A stretch of DNA of 21,186 bases from Actinomycetota bacterium (GCA_005788585.1 SYBY01000459.1:1-21186); one strand, 5' to 3'; counted from the stretch's first letter, positions 15,386 through 21,186 are shown. Notes: generated from the sequence alone by a model not told the origin. A program made the numbers and translations.

Positions 15386-15414
15386 CATATAGCGCCGTCA
15401 CTGGTAGAGATCAA
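15386..15414 (-). promoter_or_regulatory. arsO-MFS promoter
   Basis: On the minus strand TTGATC (15414-15409), a 17-base spacer and TATATG (15391-15386): one of the best promoter matches in the window. The -35 box lies inside the operator at 15410-15425. Predicted start is near 15379, giving a leader of about 38 bases with AGGAG. Confidence 0.68.
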
Positions 15415-15425
15415 GAACTTTCGAT
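15410..15425. promoter_or_regulatory. ArsR2 operator between arsO and arsR2
   Basis: ATCAAGA-AC-TTTCGAT, the same family as 15359-15374 (consensus ATCGAAA-N2-TTTCGAT). It covers the arsO -35 box and touches a TATCCT -10 box (15425-15430) for arsR2, so one bound dimer could silence both directions. That -10 box lies 7 bases before the arsR2 ATG, suggesting a leaderless arsR2 message. Confidence 0.65.
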
Positions 15426-15437
15426 ATCCTGCCATGC

Positions 15438-15785
15438 ATGGCCACCGCCTCCCCCACCGCCCTGGCGCGCTGCTGCGCCCCGATCGCGGGCCCGGCACTC
15501 AGTGACGAGGACGCCCAGCAGCTCGAGCGCGTGTTCAAGGCCCTGGCCGACAAGCACCGCGTGAAGATCCTCAACCGCCTGCTGTCCGCCGAGGGCGACG
15601 CGGTCTGCGCGTGCGACTTCGAGGACCTGCTGGGCCTGAAGCAGCCGACGGTGAGCTACCACCTCAAGCAGCTCTTCGAGGCGGGCATCGTCACCCGGGA
15701 GAAGCGTGGGTCGTACGCGTACTACGCGATCGCGGACGACGCGCTGGCGCAGGTCTGCAGCCTGCTCGGCCACGGGCCCGCCTGA
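15438..15785 (+). CDS. arsR: ArsR-family arsenite-responsive repressor (ArsR2)
   Basis: 115 residues from ATG at 15438. The winged helix-turn-helix is FKALADKHRVKILNRLL, the recognition helix is GLKQPTVSYHLKQLFEAGIV (66-85), and the wing is KRGSYAYYAI. Metal ligands are probably C12-C13 and C57/C59 (VCACDF), the same layout as ArsR1, though the proteins differ clearly in the rest. No Shine-Dalgarno sequence is visible, in line with a leaderless message. It is divergent from arsO-MFS and converges with merR1, from which it is separated by 9 bases that form the loop region of a hairpin. The recognition helices differ (QPTVSYHLKQ here, [10 protein letters not shown] in ArsR1), matching the two operator families. 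Confidence 0.9.
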   Translation: MATASPTALARCCAPIAGPALSDEDAQQLERVFKALADKHRVKILNRLLSAEGDAVCACDFEDLLGLKQPTVSYHLKQLFEAGIVTREKRGSYAYYAIADDALAQVCSLLGHGPA

Positions 15786-15799
15786 GCCGGCGGCTCAGG
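15781..15799. terminator. bidirectional hairpin between arsR2 and merR1
   Basis: CCTGAGCC-GGC-GGCTCAGG is a perfect 8-base-pair stem with a 3-base loop. Each arm contains the stop codon of one of the two converging genes. There is no T run, as is common in GC-rich actinobacteria. Confidence 0.55.
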
Positions 15800-16184
15800 T
15801 GAGCGTGAACAGTCCACAGGTCTCTGGACTGGCACAGCGGCAACCCTGTGCGTGACGGAGCCAGTCGCGCATCTCCTCGGCGCGAGCGATGAGCGCCTCG
15901 ACGTCCGGAAGACGGCGGTCGGCCATTTCGCGCAACGCGCCGCCCATGGGCGTGCCCGCATCGACGGCGTCGAGCAGCACGCGAGCCTCGTCGAGCGAAA
16001 AACCGGCGCCCTTGGCGACCGAGATGACCTCCAGGCGACGCAACTCGGCGTCGCCATAGCGCCGTTGGCCGGCCACCCGCTCGGCTGGGGCCAGCAGGCC
16101 ACGGCGCTCGTAGAACCGGATGGTCGAAGTCGCCACCCCAGCGCGCTCGGCGCACTGCCCGATCGTCAACGTCGCATTCGTCAT
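15795..16184 (-). CDS. MerR-family metal-responsive regulator (MerR1)
   Basis: 129 residues from ATG at 16184. The N-terminal winged helix is LTIGQCAERAGVATSTIRFY, with ERRGLLAPAERVAGQRRYGD following, the classic MerR DNA-binding pattern. A long dimerisation helix covers residues 90-112. The C-terminal loop GCRCASPETCGLF holds C115, C117 and C123, the likely metal site; C11 is also present. Housekeeping Hg sensors place Cys at a somewhat different spacing, so the ligand could be Hg, Cd, Zn or an arsenical. It is divergent from a two-gene unit (16259-16647). The intergenic palindrome between -35 and -10 points to activation of that unit. A weak GGAG lies close to the start. Confidence 0.85.
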   Translation of the reverse strand: MTNATLTIGQCAERAGVATSTIRFYERRGLLAPAERVAGQRRYGDAELRRLEVISVAKGAGFSLDEARVLLDAVDAGTPMGGALREMADRRLPDVEALIARAEEMRDWLRHAQGCRCASPETCGLFTLT

Positions 16185-16195
16185 CGCTCCACCCC

Positions 16196-16226
16196 TTGAC
16201 ATGAACCTGGGTTCAACCGGCACGGT
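16196..16226 (+). promoter_or_regulatory. MerR1-controlled promoter
   Basis: TTGACA (16196-16201), a 19-base spacer and CACGGT (16221-16226, a weak -10). The spacer contains the palindrome TGAACC-TG-GGTTCA (16202-16215) with perfect 6-base arms. An over-long spacer with a central dyad is the hallmark of promoters that MerR proteins untwist. It points at the small genes to the right. Confidence 0.65.
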
Positions 16227-16258
16227 ACGCGAACGACCCCGAATCCAGGAGCCGACAC

Positions 16259-16426
16259 GTGTCATCCGCCCCACCCTGTGCCTGCATGATCGCCCACGAC
16301 AAGCTGCCCAGTCGCCTCGCCGACATCACGGCGCGGCTCGACATCCCGGTCGCGGACGGGGGCGAGCCGATGCTCGACGGCTGCGTCGCACTGTTCGGGA
16401 GCGGCGGCCGGAAGGTCGCGGCATGA
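16259..16426 (+). CDS. small unknown Cys-containing protein (55 residues)
   Basis: GTG at 16259 has a strong ribosome site (AGGAG at 16247-16251, 7 bases upstream). The stop overlaps the next gene's start as ATGA (16423-16426). Third codon positions are GC-rich as in real genes of this window. The protein has an N-terminal CAC (C7, C9) and C42 (LDGCVALFG), with a short helical middle (LPSRLADITARLDIP). There is no membrane segment or signal peptide. I do not recognise the family. Position after a MerR-type promoter and the Cys content suggest metal binding, perhaps handing metal to the membrane protein that follows. A truncated remnant of a longer protein is the alternative. Confidence 0.6.
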   Translation: MSSAPPCACMIAHDKLPSRLADITARLDIPVADGGEPMLDGCVALFGSGGRKVAA

Positions 16427-16647
16427 CGATGTCCACGCAGACCACCCGCGGGGATCGAGGCCCGAAGCTCATGGGTGCCGCGGCGCTCATCATGGCGCTC
16501 TGCTGCGCGATGCTCCCCGCCGGCGCCGGCGCCCTGGCCGGCGTCCTGCTCGCCGGACCGCTCGGAGTCGGGGCCGCCGTGGTGGTGGCGCGGGCGGTGG
16601 CCGCCGTCGCCGTGCTGGTGCTCCGCCGCCGCGGGAGCTCCTGCTGA
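16423..16647 (+). CDS. small two-helix membrane protein, MerF-like layout
   Basis: 74 residues from ATG at 16423 (a second ATG two codons later is possible). Residues 19-41 form helix one with a CC pair (IMALCCAMLPAGAG, C27-C28). Residues 46-67 form helix two (PLGVGAAVVVARAVAAVAVL). The end is RRRGSSC, a Cys just after the second helix on the positively charged, cytoplasmic side. MerF mercury importers have the same plan: about 80 residues, two helices, CC in the first (ALCC) and Cys after the second, passing Hg(II) inward. Sequence similarity beyond this is limited, so the call is by layout and by the MerR1 promoter upstream. No merA or merB is present in the window. A role in arsenic or other soft-metal transport is possible. 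Confidence 0.6.
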   Translation: MTMSTQTTRGDRGPKLMGAAALIMALCCAMLPAGAGALAGVLLAGPLGVGAAVVVARAVAAVAVLVLRRRGSSC

Positions 16648-16655
16648 GGCGACCA

Positions 16656-16693
16656 CGCGCGGCGACGACCCTCTGCGGGGTCGTCGCCGCGCG
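16656..16693. terminator. strong bidirectional hairpin between the MerF-like gene and arsM2
   Basis: A perfect 16-base-pair stem: the arm at 16656-16671 (CGCGCGGCGACGACCC) pairs with 16678-16693, with a 6-base loop. It lies between two converging genes, 8 bases from each stop, and would end transcription from both sides. It is the strongest hairpin I see in the window. Confidence 0.75.
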
Positions 16694-16701
16694 GAGCATG
16701 G

Positions 16702-17502
16702 TCACCCTCCCGGCTTGACCCCCCGGGTGAAGACGCTGACCAGCCGGCCGTCGATGTCGTCCAGCTCCGCGGGCGGGAGCGCGGCGAGATCGAGGTCGGC
16801 CAGCGCGCTGGACGCGACCAGGTCGAGGTCCGCCCGGCCGTACGCACGCACGATCTCGACGCTGGGCGCCGCGAAGCCGACCTCGGCGAGGAGTCGCTCG
16901 ATCTCGCGCACGTCGAGTGCGCCGGCGATGCACCCCGCCCAGGCCGACAGGCTGCGGCCGATGACCGGCGGCAGCTCGCCGCGCGTGGCGATGTCGGCGA
17001 TGGCCAGGCGCCCGCCCGGCCGGAGCACCCGCAGCGCCTCGGCGAACACCGCGCGCTTGTCCGGTGACAGATTGACGACGCAGTTGCTCAGCACGACATC
17101 GACCGTGCCGGCCGCGAGCGGGACGTCCTCGATGCGTCCCTCGAGGAACTCGACGTGCTCGATCCCGGCCTCCGCCTGGTTGCGGCGCGCCAGCGAGAGC
17201 ATCTCCGGGGTCATGTCGACGCCGTAGACGAACCCGGTCGGGCCGACGCGGCGAGCGGAGAGCAGGACGTCGGCGCCGCCCCCGGAGCCGAGGTCGAGCA
17301 CCCGCTCTCCCGGCTGCAGGTTGGCGAGAGCCGCCGGGTTGGCGCAGCCCAGCGCTGCGGCGACGGCGTCGTCGGGCAGTGCGTCCCGATCCTCGTCCTC
17401 GTACAGGGACCTGGCGAGCGCGTTGTCGTCCGGCGCGAAGCACGCCGCCCGCGCGTAGGTGTCTCGGACGTGCTGGTAGACGTCGGGATCGGTGGTGCTC
17501 AT
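16702..17502 (-). CDS. arsM: ArsM-type arsenic methyltransferase, short form (ArsM2)
   Basis: 266 residues; ATG at 17502 with AGGGAG 6 bases upstream. The SAM motif is [12 protein letters not shown] (69-80). The catalytic Cys pair is C141 (SNCVVNLS) and C191 (WAGCIAGAL), 50 residues apart exactly as in ArsM1. It lacks ArsM1's Cys-rich N-terminus and the CC motif: the segment between VRDTYARAA and ALGCANP is shorter, and the only nearby Cys is C21 (AACFAPDD). In studied ArsM enzymes the third Cys is needed for the first methylation but not the second, so ArsM2 may prefer methylarsenite; this is inference. The C-terminus (DGRLVSVFTRGVKPGG) also differs from ArsM1's. It is transcribed from a MerR-type promoter divergent from merR2. 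Confidence 0.87.
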   Translation of the reverse strand: MSTTDPDVYQHVRDTYARAACFAPDDNALARSLYEDEDRDALPDDAVAAALGCANPAALANLQPGERVLDLGSGGGADVLLSARRVGPTGFVYGVDMTPEMLSLARRNQAEAGIEHVEFLEGRIEDVPLAAGTVDVVLSNCVVNLSPDKRAVFAEALRVLRPGGRLAIADIATRGELPPVIGRSLSAWAGCIAGALDVREIERLLAEVGFAAPSVEIVRAYGRADLDLVASSALADLDLAALPPAELDDIDGRLVSVFTRGVKPGG

Positions 17503-17539
17503 GGTGGCTCCCTGAGGTGCGATTGGCATGTGCGGCCGC

Positions 17540-17570
17540 ACCGTAGGAGCTACAGTGCACTGCAAGTCAA
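17540..17570 (-). promoter_or_regulatory. MerR2-controlled arsM2 promoter
   Basis: On the minus strand TTGACT (17570-17565), exactly 19 bases, then TACGGT (17545-17540). The spacer holds the perfect palindrome CAGTGCACTG (17553-17562), extended imperfectly on both sides. Good hexamers with an over-long spacer and a central dyad are the textbook MerR activation layout. The -35 box ends one base before the merR2 GTG on the other strand. Confidence 0.78.
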
Positions 17571-18002
17571 GTGCCTGTCACCTATTCCATCGGCGAGGTC
17601 GCGCGCCGCTTCGGCCTGAGCCCGTCCGCACTGCGCTTCTACGAGTCCATCGGCCTCCTGCCCGAGCCCGCGCGCGTCAGCGGCCGCAGGCGCTACGACG
17701 ACGAGACGGTGGAACAGCTCGCGGTCATCGCCGCCGCCCAGCGGCTGGGGTTCACGCTGCAGGAGGCCGGCGTGCTCCTGGAGGGACTTCGGGCCGACGT
17801 CCCGCCGGCCGACCAGTGGCGGACCCTGGCGCGCGGCAAGCTCGACGAGCTGGACACCGCCGCGCAGCACATCGACGAGATGCGCACCATGTTGCGCACC
17901 GGCCTGACCTGCGACTGCCTCGAGGTCGAGGACATCGACGCATTCCGCGCTGGATGCGTCGCCTGGGCGCGTGCCTCCGACGCCTCAGAGCAGGTCGAGT
18001 AG
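17571..18002 (+). CDS. MerR-family regulator divergent from arsM2 (MerR2)
   Basis: 143 residues from GTG at 17571. The DNA-binding domain is TYSIGEVARRFGLSPSALRF with YESIGLLPEPARVSGRRRYDD after it. The effector end has C114 and C116 (TCDCLEVEDIDAF) and C129 (RAGCVAWA), a Cys triad suited to a soft metal or a trivalent arsenical. The dimerisation helix (LDELDTAAQHIDEMRTML) is about 18 residues long, as in small metal-sensing MerR proteins, and there is no drug-binding domain. The start lies directly beside the arsM2 promoter, so it probably controls arsM2 and itself. No Shine-Dalgarno sequence is visible; TACAGT at 17551-17556 may be its own -10 box. Its last 18 bases overlap the converging glycosidase gene. 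Confidence 0.87.
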   Translation: MPVTYSIGEVARRFGLSPSALRFYESIGLLPEPARVSGRRRYDDETVEQLAVIAAAQRLGFTLQEAGVLLEGLRADVPPADQWRTLARGKLDELDTAAQHIDEMRTMLRTGLTCDCLEVEDIDAFRAGCVAWARASDASEQVE

Positions 18003-19304
18003 CAGCGTCGACCAGCCGAAGTTCCTCGACGCCAGCCCCTTCCCGGTGAACGGGTGGTAGTACTCGCGCAGCCCGTGCCGGTCGGCGGCGAACGCCAGTC
18101 CCTCGACGATGCGCGCGGCCTCCTCCTCGTACCCCAGCCGTCGCATCGGCGGCACGAGCATCCAGGCCGTGTTCACCCACGACGGCCCGCGCCAGGTGCG
18201 CCAGCGGTCGAAGCCGGGGTGGAACTGGGACTCGCCGACCGCGACCGACGGGATGCCGTGCGCGACGTGGTAGCGGCGCGGGTCGAGCAGGTGCTCCTCG
18301 ACGAGCCGCCGGCGCACGTCCTCTGGCAGGTGCTCCAGCGCCAGCGGCGCGAGGGCCGACCATGTCGACACCCGCACCGGTTCCTCATCCGGTCCGTGCA
18401 GATCGAGGAACAGCCCGGTCTCCGGGTCGAGGCACTTCTCCAGCAGCGCGGCCTCCGTACGCGCGGCGCGCTCGGCCCACACCGGGTCGCCGGTCATGCG
18501 TCCCTGCGCGCGCAGCGACAGCGCGTACGCGACGTTGACCAGGACGTCCTCGACGTGGTGGTCGTAGCGCTCGATGATCGTGTGCGAGTGCCACTTGGCG
18601 CGCCGGGAGCGCTCCATCAGCCAGAAGTAGCCCAGGCGGTCGTGACTCATGCGCCCGTAGACGGCGTCGTACTTCGGGCTGTCGTCCAGCCCGGACTCGT
18701 CCGGCGCGACGATCGTCAGCAGCCCGTCCCCGTCGGGATCGCGGTGGTGGGCCATCCAGTCGAGGTGGGTGCCGAGCGCGTCGAGTTCCTCCTCGCGGAA
18801 GCCGGGATGGTCCGTGGACGCGTCGGCCACCAGCTCCCAGCAGAACGGCAGCAGCGGCGGGTTGATCGTCTCGGTGAACCAGCTGCCCAGCACGCTGCCC
18901 GTCGCGTAGAACGGCGCGCGCCGCCAGCCCGCCGGCCAGTGCCAGAAGACGGTGTGCGGCAGGAAGCCGTCGTCGCGGCCGGAGCGCAGGACGGTGCGCA
19001 GCTCGGCCCGTGCCCGTGCGGGATCGATCAGCCGCCACGCCACGGCGTGGAAGCAGCTGTCCCAGTGCCACATGTGCCGGTAGCGCGGCGGCGCCGGGCA
19101 CGTGAACGCATACGGCGTGCCGTCACGCCGCCGGCGGCCCTGGCGCCAGTTCGCCCGTAGGGCCGCCTCCGACGCCGCCCAGAGCCGGAGGTCGCGGTCC
19201 GACGCGCCCGGCGGCGGGCCGGGCTGCGCCGGCGGCCCGACGTGCCGTCCGGCGTCAGGCCGCGACGAGATCGTCGTACGTGACGGCGGTGCGTCGTCGA
19301 GCAC
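17985..19304 (-). CDS. GH63-type glycoside hydrolase (glucosylglycerate/mannosylglycerate hydrolase-like)
   Basis: 439 residues as drawn from ATG at 19304, which overlaps the upstream gene by 50 bases. The first 35 residues are low complexity, so a later non-ATG start is possible. The (alpha/alpha)6-barrel motifs are HMWHWDSCFHA (77-87), DESGLDDSPKYD (202-213), WRGPSWVNTAWML (371-383), and REYYHPFTGKG (413-423) then FGWSTLLLDLL at the end. By analogy with GH63 glucosylglycerate hydrolases, D207 is the likely acid and E414 the likely base. These enzymes cleave small alpha-glycosides such as glucosylglycerate, mannosylglycerate or trehalose-like sugars in the cytoplasm. There is no signal peptide. 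It is last in an operon with a deacetylase-like protein and a GT4 enzyme. The substrate is inferred from family only. Confidence 0.82.
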   Translation of the reverse strand: MLDDAPPSRTTISSRPDAGRHVGPPAQPGPPPGASDRDLRLWAASEAALRANWRQGRRRRDGTPYAFTCPAPPRYRHMWHWDSCFHAVAWRLIDPARARAELRTVLRSGRDDGFLPHTVFWHWPAGWRRAPFYATGSVLGSWFTETINPPLLPFCWELVADASTDHPGFREEELDALGTHLDWMAHHRDPDGDGLLTIVAPDESGLDDSPKYDAVYGRMSHDRLGYFWLMERSRRAKWHSHTIIERYDHHVEDVLVNVAYALSLRAQGRMTGDPVWAERAARTEAALLEKCLDPETGLFLDLHGPDEEPVRVSTWSALAPLALEHLPEDVRRRLVEEHLLDPRRYHVAHGIPSVAVGESQFHPGFDRWRTWRGPSWVNTAWMLVPPMRRLGYEEEAARIVEGLAFAADRHGLREYYHPFTGKGLASRNFGWSTLLLDLL

Positions 19305-20052
19305 GCTTGAGGACCGCGTCGAGGGCGAGCATGTGGCGACTGTGGTCGAGATCGGCGGGATGGAGATCGAGGCGCAGGAGCGGACCGCCCGCGGCAGACA
19401 TGGTGCGGACGAGCAGCGGCGACAGCGCGCGCTTGAAGGGCGTGGTCGTGCCGAGCGTCAGCGCGGGCGAGAGGGTCGCGGCCCGTCCCCCGCGGTGCAG
19501 GCGCAGGAGGTCGGCCCACCAGTCGAACCGTCCGGCCAGCGCTTCGCGCAGCGATGGCGTGTACGCGTAGCCCGGGGCGACGAAGCCGCGCGGCTCGATC
19601 CCTGCCAGCTTCAGCAGCCGCCGGCCCGAGTCCACCGCGCGGCGGGTCTCCTGCGCGTCGAGGCCGACGAACTCCGCAGCGTCGCGGGCCTGCCACCGGG
19701 CGACGGCCTGACGCAGCGGCGCGCCGCGACGTGACTGGCGGTGCTGGAGCCCGTGCTGGGCGACGGCGTCCCCGTCCGCGGTCCGGTCGCGCAGCCAGGT
19801 GGCGAGCTCCGGCTTGCGGTCGGCGAACGGATGCAGGTCGGGGGCTGGGATGACCAGCAGCGTCACGCGGTCGACGCCGTGGTCGGCCAGCCAGTCGCGC
19901 ATGAGCGCGCACCGCTCGTACGTGCTCGGCTCGACGTCGTGGATCGCGACGGCCAGCCGCGACTGGGCGGTGCGGGCCCGCACCACCCGTGCGGGCGGCG
20001 GTGCCGGGAGGAGCCGCAGGTGCGGCGCGGCCGGCCGGGCCGAGACCGTCAT
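19255..20052 (-). CDS. DUF2334-type polysaccharide deacetylase-like protein
   Basis: 265 residues; ATG at 20052 overlaps the upstream glycosyltransferase stop by 4 bases (ATGA, 20049-20052). NodB-like deacetylase landmarks are AIHDVEP (36-42, D39 as metal/catalytic Asp), the HGLQH motif (100-104), the FVAPGYAYT arginine-loop region (157-165), and DLHPADL near the end (229-235). DUF2334 proteins share the fold of carbohydrate esterase family 4 and may remove acetyl groups from sugars or glycans. No signal peptide is evident: the N-terminus is Pro/Ala/Arg-rich (RPAAPHLRLLPAPPPARVVR), so the site of action is probably cytoplasmic. Activity has not been shown for most members. Confidence 0.82.
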   Translation of the reverse strand: MTVSARPAAPHLRLLPAPPPARVVRARTAQSRLAVAIHDVEPSTYERCALMRDWLADHGVDRVTLLVIPAPDLHPFADRKPELATWLRDRTADGDAVAQHGLQHRQSRRGAPLRQAVARWQARDAAEFVGLDAQETRRAVDSGRRLLKLAGIEPRGFVAPGYAYTPSLREALAGRFDWWADLLRLHRGGRAATLSPALTLGTTTPFKRALSPLLVRTMSAAGGPLLRLDLHPADLDHSRHMLALDAVLKRARRRTAVTYDDLVAA

Positions 20053-21185
20053 CGCACGAGGGTCCGCAGATCGGCAAGCTCGGCGTCGAGCGCGTGGCGC
20101 CAGGTCATCTCCCGGGCCAGCGCACGGGCCGCCGCGAGGTCGGGCGGGGTGCGCCGGGCGTCCTGGATGGCGTGCAGCAGGCCGTCCACGTCCCCCGCGC
20201 CGAAGGTGTGGACCAGCGAGCCGGTCACCCGAGCGCTCGGCGCCGTGGAGCAGGCCACCGTCGCCGCGCCGCTCGCCGCCGCCTCGAAGCCGACGAGGCC
20301 GAACGTCTCGTGCGCGCCCGGCATCACGACGGCGGCCGCCTTGCGGTAGGTCTGCGCCAGGTGCTCGGGGTCCCGGATGTACGGGCGCAGCTGGAGCCGC
20401 CGGCCGAGGCCCAGCTCGGCGGCCAGCGCCTTCACGCGGTCCAGCGCCGGACCGGTGCCGACCAGTCGCAGAGGCCACGGCTCCGGTGAGCGGGCGGCGG
20501 CGCGGACCAGGTCGAACACGCCCTTCTCGCGAGCGATGCGCCCGACGTAGAGCACGTGGTCGCCGCGCGCCGGTGCGGGCTCGACCGGGGCGAACGCGGG
20601 ATGCAGGCCGAAGCGCAGCGGGATCGACGCGTCGCGCCCGCTGTCGTCGCGCGTGTCGACCGCGGACATGATCGCGTCGACCTCGCGGTACGCGTGATGC
20701 ATCCACGCGCGGAACGCCGCGCGCCACGGCGCGTCGGGCCCGGGCATCCCGGCCGCGTCCAGCGCACTTGAGCCGTGGTGGACCGCGACGACGCGCGCCC
20801 CGAGCTCGTGGGCGACCGAGCAGACGCCGAGCGGCCCCCAGAACGGATCGTGCAGGAGGACGACGTCGGGGCGCAGCGCCCGCAGCGTCGACTTCAGCGC
20901 GCCGACGCCCAGCGGCAGGCGGTAGCCGTTGGCGGCGGCGACGCGGAACGACGGCAGCTCGTGGCGCCCGTCGGCGTGCAGCCGCTTCGGGCCGGGCACG
21001 ATCAGGTGGTGCTCGATGCCCGGCGTCGCGTGCGCCCAGGCGATCTTGTTGTCGAGGTACGTGCGGATGCCGCCGCTGCGCTCGCCGTAGAACAGCGCGA
21101 CGTCGACGACGCGCAGCCGGGGCGGGCGCGACGCCGCGGGCTCGATCCGGCGCGCGCCGCGCAGCCGGCGCCGTGCGCGCAGCAC
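20049..21185 (-). CDS. GT4-family glycosyltransferase (5' end at window edge)
   Basis: About 378 residues are visible. A GTG at 21185 could be the start, but the frame may continue past the edge, so treat it as possibly partial. The N-terminal nucleotide-sugar domain has ALFYGERSGGIRTYLDNK, where the GG-R loop binds donor phosphate. The linker has YVGRIAREKGVFDLV, and the C-terminal domain carries the EX7E motif ETFGLVGFE within MPGAHETFGLVGFEAAASG. These are retaining GT-B enzymes that move a sugar from a nucleotide or lipid donor. There is no membrane helix. It is the first visible gene of the leftward trio with DUF2334 and GH63, suggesting one carbohydrate pathway that cannot be named from sequence. 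Confidence 0.87.
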   Translation of the reverse strand: MLRARRRLRGARRIEPAASRPPRLRVVDVALFYGERSGGIRTYLDNKIAWAHATPGIEHHLIVPGPKRLHADGRHELPSFRVAAANGYRLPLGVGALKSTLRALRPDVVLLHDPFWGPLGVCSVAHELGARVVAVHHGSSALDAAGMPGPDAPWRAAFRAWMHHAYREVDAIMSAVDTRDDSGRDASIPLRFGLHPAFAPVEPAPARGDHVLYVGRIAREKGVFDLVRAAARSPEPWPLRLVGTGPALDRVKALAAELGLGRRLQLRPYIRDPEHLAQTYRKAAAVVMPGAHETFGLVGFEAAASGAATVACSTAPSARVTGSLVHTFGAGDVDGLLHAIQDARRTPPDLAAARALAREMTWRHALDAELADLRTLVR

Positions 21186-21186
21186 C

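Noticed and set aside
14046..15392. 448-residue open frame opposite arsO
   Set aside because: It has no motif, and arsO on the other strand has clear FAD and NADPH motifs, a promoter and a ribosome site.
16423..16647. Calling this a complete mercury resistance operon
   Set aside because: No mercuric reductase, lyase or periplasmic MerP is present in the window; only the layout of one small membrane protein and a MerR-type promoter support mercury.
1..21186. Insertion sequence, integrase or attachment-site borders of the arsenic island
   Set aside because: I looked for transposase or integrase genes, tRNA genes and long terminal repeats and saw none, so mobility is not supported by this window.

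Overview
The window looks like chromosomal or large-plasmid DNA of a very GC-rich actinobacterium. Codon third positions are almost all G or C, many genes start with GTG, and neighbouring genes often overlap by 4 bases. The secreted protein at 2894-3853 ends in a basic, Cys-flanked repeat-like module of a kind I associate with Solirubrobacterales (Thermoleophilia). That placement is inference; there is no rRNA or other phylogenetic marker here. I see no tRNA, rRNA, CRISPR array or insertion sequence, and no gene-free stretch longer than about 180 bases.

Left flank (1-4668): surface and polysaccharide functions. It holds the end of a WecG/TagA/CpsF glycosyltransferase, a class I methyltransferase, two closely related alpha/beta-hydrolase-like paralogues facing each other (one with a 1-base frameshift near its C-terminus), a secreted protein and a one-pass membrane protein. 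A FitA/VapB-VapC toxin-antitoxin pair (4714-5350) sits at the border with the next region.

Centre (5394-18002): a large composite arsenic (and possibly mercury) resistance island built from small regulated modules. (a) A leftward operon GAPDH - ArsJ - OsmC - ACR3, which would turn arsenate into 1-arseno-3-phosphoglycerate and export it, and export arsenite. (b) A divergent ArsR (ArsR1) followed by the arsenite methyltransferase ArsM1, which has a Cys-rich N-terminus. (c) A BASS-family carrier and a DHA2 drug-type efflux pump, divergent from each other. (d) An ArsO-type flavoprotein coupled to a 12-TM MFS pump, divergent from ArsR2. (e) A MerR-family regulator divergent from a two-gene unit: an unknown 55-residue Cys protein and a 74-residue, two-TM protein laid out like the mercury transporter MerF. 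(f) A second methyltransferase, ArsM2, divergent from a second MerR-family regulator, with a textbook MerR promoter (19-base spacer) between them. ArsR1 and ArsR2 each have their own recognisable 16-base operator family. The module boundaries carry two perfect hairpins that probably end transcription from both sides.

Right flank (17985-21186): a leftward, overlapping cluster of a GT4 glycosyltransferase, a DUF2334 deacetylase-like protein and a GH63-type glycoside hydrolase, all carbohydrate-active.

The strongest candidates for something new are the MerR2/ArsM2 unit (a MerR-type sensor apparently controlling arsenic methylation), the two structurally different ArsM enzymes under different regulators, the OsmC gene embedded between ArsJ and ACR3, and the small MerR1-linked operon.
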